From Polynucleobacter sp. GWA2_45_21 (lineage in GTDB: Bacteria; Pseudomonadota; Gammaproteobacteria; Burkholderiales; Burkholderiaceae), in assembly GCF_001830325.1 (NCBI RefSeq), contig NZ_MHZG01000002.1, positions 62,001-126,000 on the forward strand: a DNA stretch of 64,000 nucleotides. Reading direction: 5' to 3'. The notes under the pieces are model-generated. The model did no database searches and was not told where the DNA came from. It worked only from the letters and a program-made list of their open reading frames with translations. Position numbers and translations under genes: made by a program. Within the stretch, counting starts at the first letter, position 1, and the number at the start of each line of letters is the position of its first letter. This document shows positions 60,772 through 64,000 of the stretch, in pieces.

Positions 60772-61530
60772 ATGACCATGGTTAAAAGTATTATTTTGGG
60801 ATTCTTGTCTCTCTTTATCTCGACCTCTATTGCTCAAACTGCGCCAACAGTGGCTGCTGCCTCAGATCTCAAGTTTGCTGTCGAAGAAATTGCCGCTAAC
60901 TATAAGGCTGATAAAGGGCAAGACGTCAAACTGGTGTTTGGCTCATCTGGTGTGCTGTGGCAGCAAACCAAAAATGGCGCACCATTTAGCTTGCTGATGT
61001 CTGCTGATGAGGCTTATGTAGATGACTTATCTAATAATGGCTTAACTGTGGACGAGGGAACCCTGTATGCAATCGGCAGAATTGTTCTTTTGCAGAAAAA
61101 GGGATCCGCAATTCAGCTCAACGCTGACAAAGACGGCCTCACGAAGGCAATACAAACATCTAAGAAAATCGCTATCGCCAATCCAGATCATGCTCCCTAT
61201 GGCAGGGCAGCAAAAGAATATCTTATTAGTATGGGGGTCTGGGATCTGGCCCAGCCCAAGCTTGTATTTGGAGAAAATATTTCTCAAGCAACGATGTTTG
61301 CTCTAACGGGGTCGGCTGATTTTGCGATCTCCGCTTTATCTCTAGCTTCTTCCCCACAGATTCAAACTCAATCATCATCTGTGCTGATACCAGATGGTCT
61401 TCATAAACCGCTGAAGCAAAAGATGGCTTTGATCAAAAACACTGCACCAAGCGCTAAAGATTTTTACCTCTACCTACAAGAGCCAAAATCGAAGCAAGTG
61501 ATGAGGCGCTATGGTTTTGTTGCGCCGTAG
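60772..61530 (+). CDS. ModA-like periplasmic oxyanion-binding protein
   Basis: Signal peptide, VAAASDLKFAVEEIAANYKADKGQDVKLVFGSSGVLWQQTKNGAPFSLLMSADEAYVDDL. Confidence 0.85.
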   Translation: MTMVKSIILGFLSLFISTSIAQTAPTVAAASDLKFAVEEIAANYKADKGQDVKLVFGSSGVLWQQTKNGAPFSLLMSADEAYVDDLSNNGLTVDEGTLYAIGRIVLLQKKGSAIQLNADKDGLTKAIQTSKKIAIANPDHAPYGRAAKEYLISMGVWDLAQPKLVFGENISQATMFALTGSADFAISALSLASSPQIQTQSSSVLIPDGLHKPLKQKMALIKNTAPSAKDFYLYLQEPKSKQVMRRYGFVAP

Positions 61531-61567
61531 TCATCAATTTGTAATATATTTCTATTATTATCGAATT

Positions 61568-61897
61568 ATGAAAAATACCGAAGCAATACAAGCATTCGTT
61601 GCCCTAGGGCAGGAGTCGCGCTTAAACGTTTACCGCCTCATTGTGCAAAAGGGCGATACAGGTTTAATGCCGTCGCAAATTCATGAGATGTTGGGCATTC
61701 CCAATGCGACCCTCAGCTTCCATCTAAAAGAGCTCTATCAGGCCAATCTCATTACTGTCGAACGCCAAAGTCGCAACCTCATCTACAGGCCTAACCCTGG
61801 CATGGTTGAAGAGCTCAGTGAGTTCTTGCTAGCTAACTGCTGCGGCGGTAAATCTTGTAAAACACCAAAATCTCTAAAAAAGGTAAATGCTCAATGA
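61568..61897 (+). CDS. arsR: ArsR-type metalloregulator
   Basis: ALGQESRLNVYRLIVQKG...GIPNATLSFHLKELYQANLITVERQSRNLIYRPN, C-terminal NCCGGKSC. Start at internal ATG. Confidence 0.9.
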   Translation: MKNTEAIQAFVALGQESRLNVYRLIVQKGDTGLMPSQIHEMLGIPNATLSFHLKELYQANLITVERQSRNLIYRPNPGMVEELSEFLLANCCGGKSCKTPKSLKKVNAQ

Positions 61898-62373
61898 AAC
61901 AGTACAACATTCTTTTTTTATGTACCCACAATTCTGCTCGATCAGTGTTGGGTGAGGCTTTAGCATCAACGCACCCAAGTGGCAAGTTTGTAGGTTATTC
62001 AGCGGGCTCAACACCAGGTACAAGCGTTAATCCAATTGCTGCTGATATCGCAGAGGAGCTGGGTATGGACCGCACACTCCTAAAGTCAAAAAGCTGGGAT
62101 GTATTTGGTGGTCCTAATGCCCCCCAAATGGATTTCATTATTACAGTATGTGATAACGCTGCTGGTGAGGTTTGCCCATTTTGGCCTGGTAAACCAGCTA
62201 CTGCGCATTGGGGATTTCCTGACCCATCGCAAGTGCAGGGTACTGATTTAGAAAAGAGAGCAGCATTTCATGAGGTCAAGAATGGTCTTAAGAAACGCTT
62301 AGATATCTTGGCTGCAATGCCATTGGAAAAACTCGACTCGATGAGCCTTAAAGAAATTCATACTAAAGCATGA
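61894..62373 (+). CDS. arsC: Arsenate reductase (low-molecular-weight phosphatase type)
   Basis: [22 protein letters not shown]; overlaps arsR by ATGA. Confidence 0.9.
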   Translation: MKQYNILFLCTHNSARSVLGEALASTHPSGKFVGYSAGSTPGTSVNPIAADIAEELGMDRTLLKSKSWDVFGGPNAPQMDFIITVCDNAAGEVCPFWPGKPATAHWGFPDPSQVQGTDLEKRAAFHEVKNGLKKRLDILAAMPLEKLDSMSLKEIHTKA

Positions 62374-63422
62374 GCTCGATCACCAAAAAACTCTCTTTTC
62401 TGGACCGCTATTTAACGGTCTGGATCTTTGTAGCAATGGCAGTTGGCATTGCCTTAGGCCACTTTATTCCGGGTATTGAAGGGTTTATTAATTCCTTCCA
62501 GGTCGGCACAACGAATCTTCCAATTGCTATTGGCTTGATCTTGATGATGTACCCACCGTTTGCTAAGGTGCGCTATGAAGACTTGCCTGACGTATTTAAA
62601 GATAAGCGCATCTTCGGTATATCCATTTTGATGAACTGGATTATTGCACCGACTTTAATGTTCTTTTTGGCGATTACTTTTGTTCCCGACCAACCAGAAT
62701 ACATGGCTGGCCTGATATTGATTGGTATTGCACCATGTGTTGCGATGGTCATTATTTGGAATGATTTAGCCAAGGGCTCTACTGAATACGCTGCTGGCCT
62801 AGTAGCATTTAATGCTATTTTTCAAGTACTGTTCTTTAGTGTCTATGCCTATTTCTTTTTGACTGTATTGCCGCCTTACTTTGGCTTGGCGGGCTCCAGC
62901 GTCAGCGTCGGTATGGGGCAGATTGCAGAGAGTGTATTTATCTACTTAGGCATTCCCTGTATTGCCGGAATATTGACTAGGGTAGTCATGCTCAGGTTCG
63001 TGACTAAAGAGCATTACCACGAGCATTTTGTACCTCGTATTGGCAAGATCACTCTAATTGCTTTGCTATTCACCATCATCGTGATGTTTAGCCTCAAAGG
63101 GGGCGTCATCTTAACGCTGCCAATGGATGTCGTGACTATTGCTGTGCCACTGTTGGTTTTCTTTCTCATCATGTTCTTACTGACTTTCTTGGTGACTGGC
63201 AAGATGGGAATCGATTACAAACGATGCTGTACGCTTTCCTTTACCGCTTCCAGTAATAACTTTGAGCTGGCTATTGCCGTTGCAATTGCGGTATTTGGAA
63301 TTAATTCTGGTGCAGCCTTTGCGGCAGTCATAGGCCCATTAGTAGAAGTGCCCATCATGATTGGCTTAGTCACTGTAGCCTTATGGTTTAAGGAAAAGTA
63401 TTTTCAAAAGGATGTATCTTAA
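62370..63422 (+). CDS. ACR3-type arsenite efflux transporter
   Basis: [67 protein letters not shown]. Confidence 0.95.
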   Translation: MSSITKKLSFLDRYLTVWIFVAMAVGIALGHFIPGIEGFINSFQVGTTNLPIAIGLILMMYPPFAKVRYEDLPDVFKDKRIFGISILMNWIIAPTLMFFLAITFVPDQPEYMAGLILIGIAPCVAMVIIWNDLAKGSTEYAAGLVAFNAIFQVLFFSVYAYFFLTVLPPYFGLAGSSVSVGMGQIAESVFIYLGIPCIAGILTRVVMLRFVTKEHYHEHFVPRIGKITLIALLFTIIVMFSLKGGVILTLPMDVVTIAVPLLVFFLIMFLLTFLVTGKMGIDYKRCCTLSFTASSNNFELAIAVAIAVFGINSGAAFAAVIGPLVEVPIMIGLVTVALWFKEKYFQKDVS

Positions 63423-64000
63423 GTGTTTGAGTCTCCACTTCAATTGCCTGCCTTAGTAGAGGATCTGTTTCAGATCCCTGAATTAGAAAAATTGAGCATC
63501 CAGGCTGGCGATCATGCGCCTCGGTTTCTGATGCTATATGGTTCACTGCGTGAGCGATCCTATAGCAGGCTCCTTACTTTCGAGGCGGCGAGGCTATTAA
63601 CCGCTATGGGTGGCGAAGTCAAAATTTTTGACCCTACTGGCCTACCTCTAGTTGATGGCGCACCCGATACCCATCCAAAGGTTCAAGAGTTGCGTCAATT
63701 AGCCTTGTGGGCAGAGGGGATGGTTTGGACCTCACCGGAACGACATGGTGCCATGACCGGCTTGCTAAAAACACAGATTGATTGGATTCCGTTATCTGAG
63801 GGTGCTGTTAGACCAACTCAAGGCAAGACCTTGGCTGTAATGCAGGTTTGTGGGGGATCTCAATCCTTTAATGCGGTGAATCAAATGCGCATCTTGGGTC
63901 GATGGATGAGGATGATTACTATCCCCAATCAATCCTCGGTTGCCAAGGCTTTTACAGAATTTGAGGAAGATGGGCGTATGAAGCCATCCTCCTTTTATGA
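63423..64000 (+). CDS. arsH: ArsH NADPH-dependent FMN reductase, 3' truncated by window
   Basis: GTG start directly after the ACR3 stop; [50 protein letters not shown]. Not in the ORF track because no stop lies in the window. Confidence 0.9.
   Translation, partial: MFESPLQLPALVEDLFQIPELEKLSIQAGDHAPRFLMLYGSLRERSYSRLLTFEAARLLTAMGGEVKIFDPTGLPLVDGAPDTHPKVQELRQLALWAEGMVWTSPERHGAMTGLLKTQIDWIPLSEGAVRPTQGKTLAVMQVCGGSQSFNAVNQMRILGRWMRMITIPNQSSVAKAFTEFEEDGRMKPSSFY

Noticed and set aside
1-64000. Searched by eye for CRISPR arrays, transposases, phage modules and defence islands
   Set aside because: No spaced direct repeats, IS-type ORFs, capsid/terminase genes or recognisable defence genes apart from the isolated PIN protein.

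Overview
The window reads as a contiguous, gene-dense bacterial chromosome segment. Protein content, moderate GC and gene order suggest a betaproteobacterium of the Burkholderiales, probably Polynucleobacter-like (inference only). I saw no rRNA, tRNA, CRISPR array, transposase or prophage. From left to right it contains: cydAB (partial cydA); an Fe(III) ABC transporter (fbpC/B/A-like); a histone-H1-like Lys/Ala-repeat protein; an AsmA protein; small conserved genes (SlyX, DUF1653, PIN, YaeQ); hemN and an OmpW-family porin separated by two perfect FNR-type palindromes; an ABC-F ATPase; an amino-acid permease gene broken by a 1-nt frameshift at a G6 tract; cbpA/cbpM; a UxaA-type dehydratase; pirin; a TAXI receptor plus DUF3422; flavocytochrome c sulfide dehydrogenase (fccAB-like); a three-gene glycosyltransferase/sialidase-fold/membrane cassette; a C5-dicarboxylate-CoA-like catabolic cluster (MaoC-type hydratase, MmgE/PrpD, CoA-ester lyase, Bug receptor); chrA; fabI; yejABEF; an NlpC/P60 hydrolase; a patatin lipoprotein with a putative outer-membrane protein; scpB-rluB; rimP-nusA-infB-rbfA-truB; typA; tex; and an arsenic operon (arsR, arsC, ACR3, arsH partial) preceded by an orphan ModA-like protein. 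The most notable unexplained signals are a three-hairpin leader upstream of rimP-nusA-infB (promoter-like -10, UUCG hairpin, second hairpin enclosing a mini-ORF, then an intrinsic terminator just before the start codon), a structured leader before scpB, the paired FNR boxes before ompW, and the homopolymer frameshift in the permease. All functional names are from reading protein motifs by eye; no searches were run.
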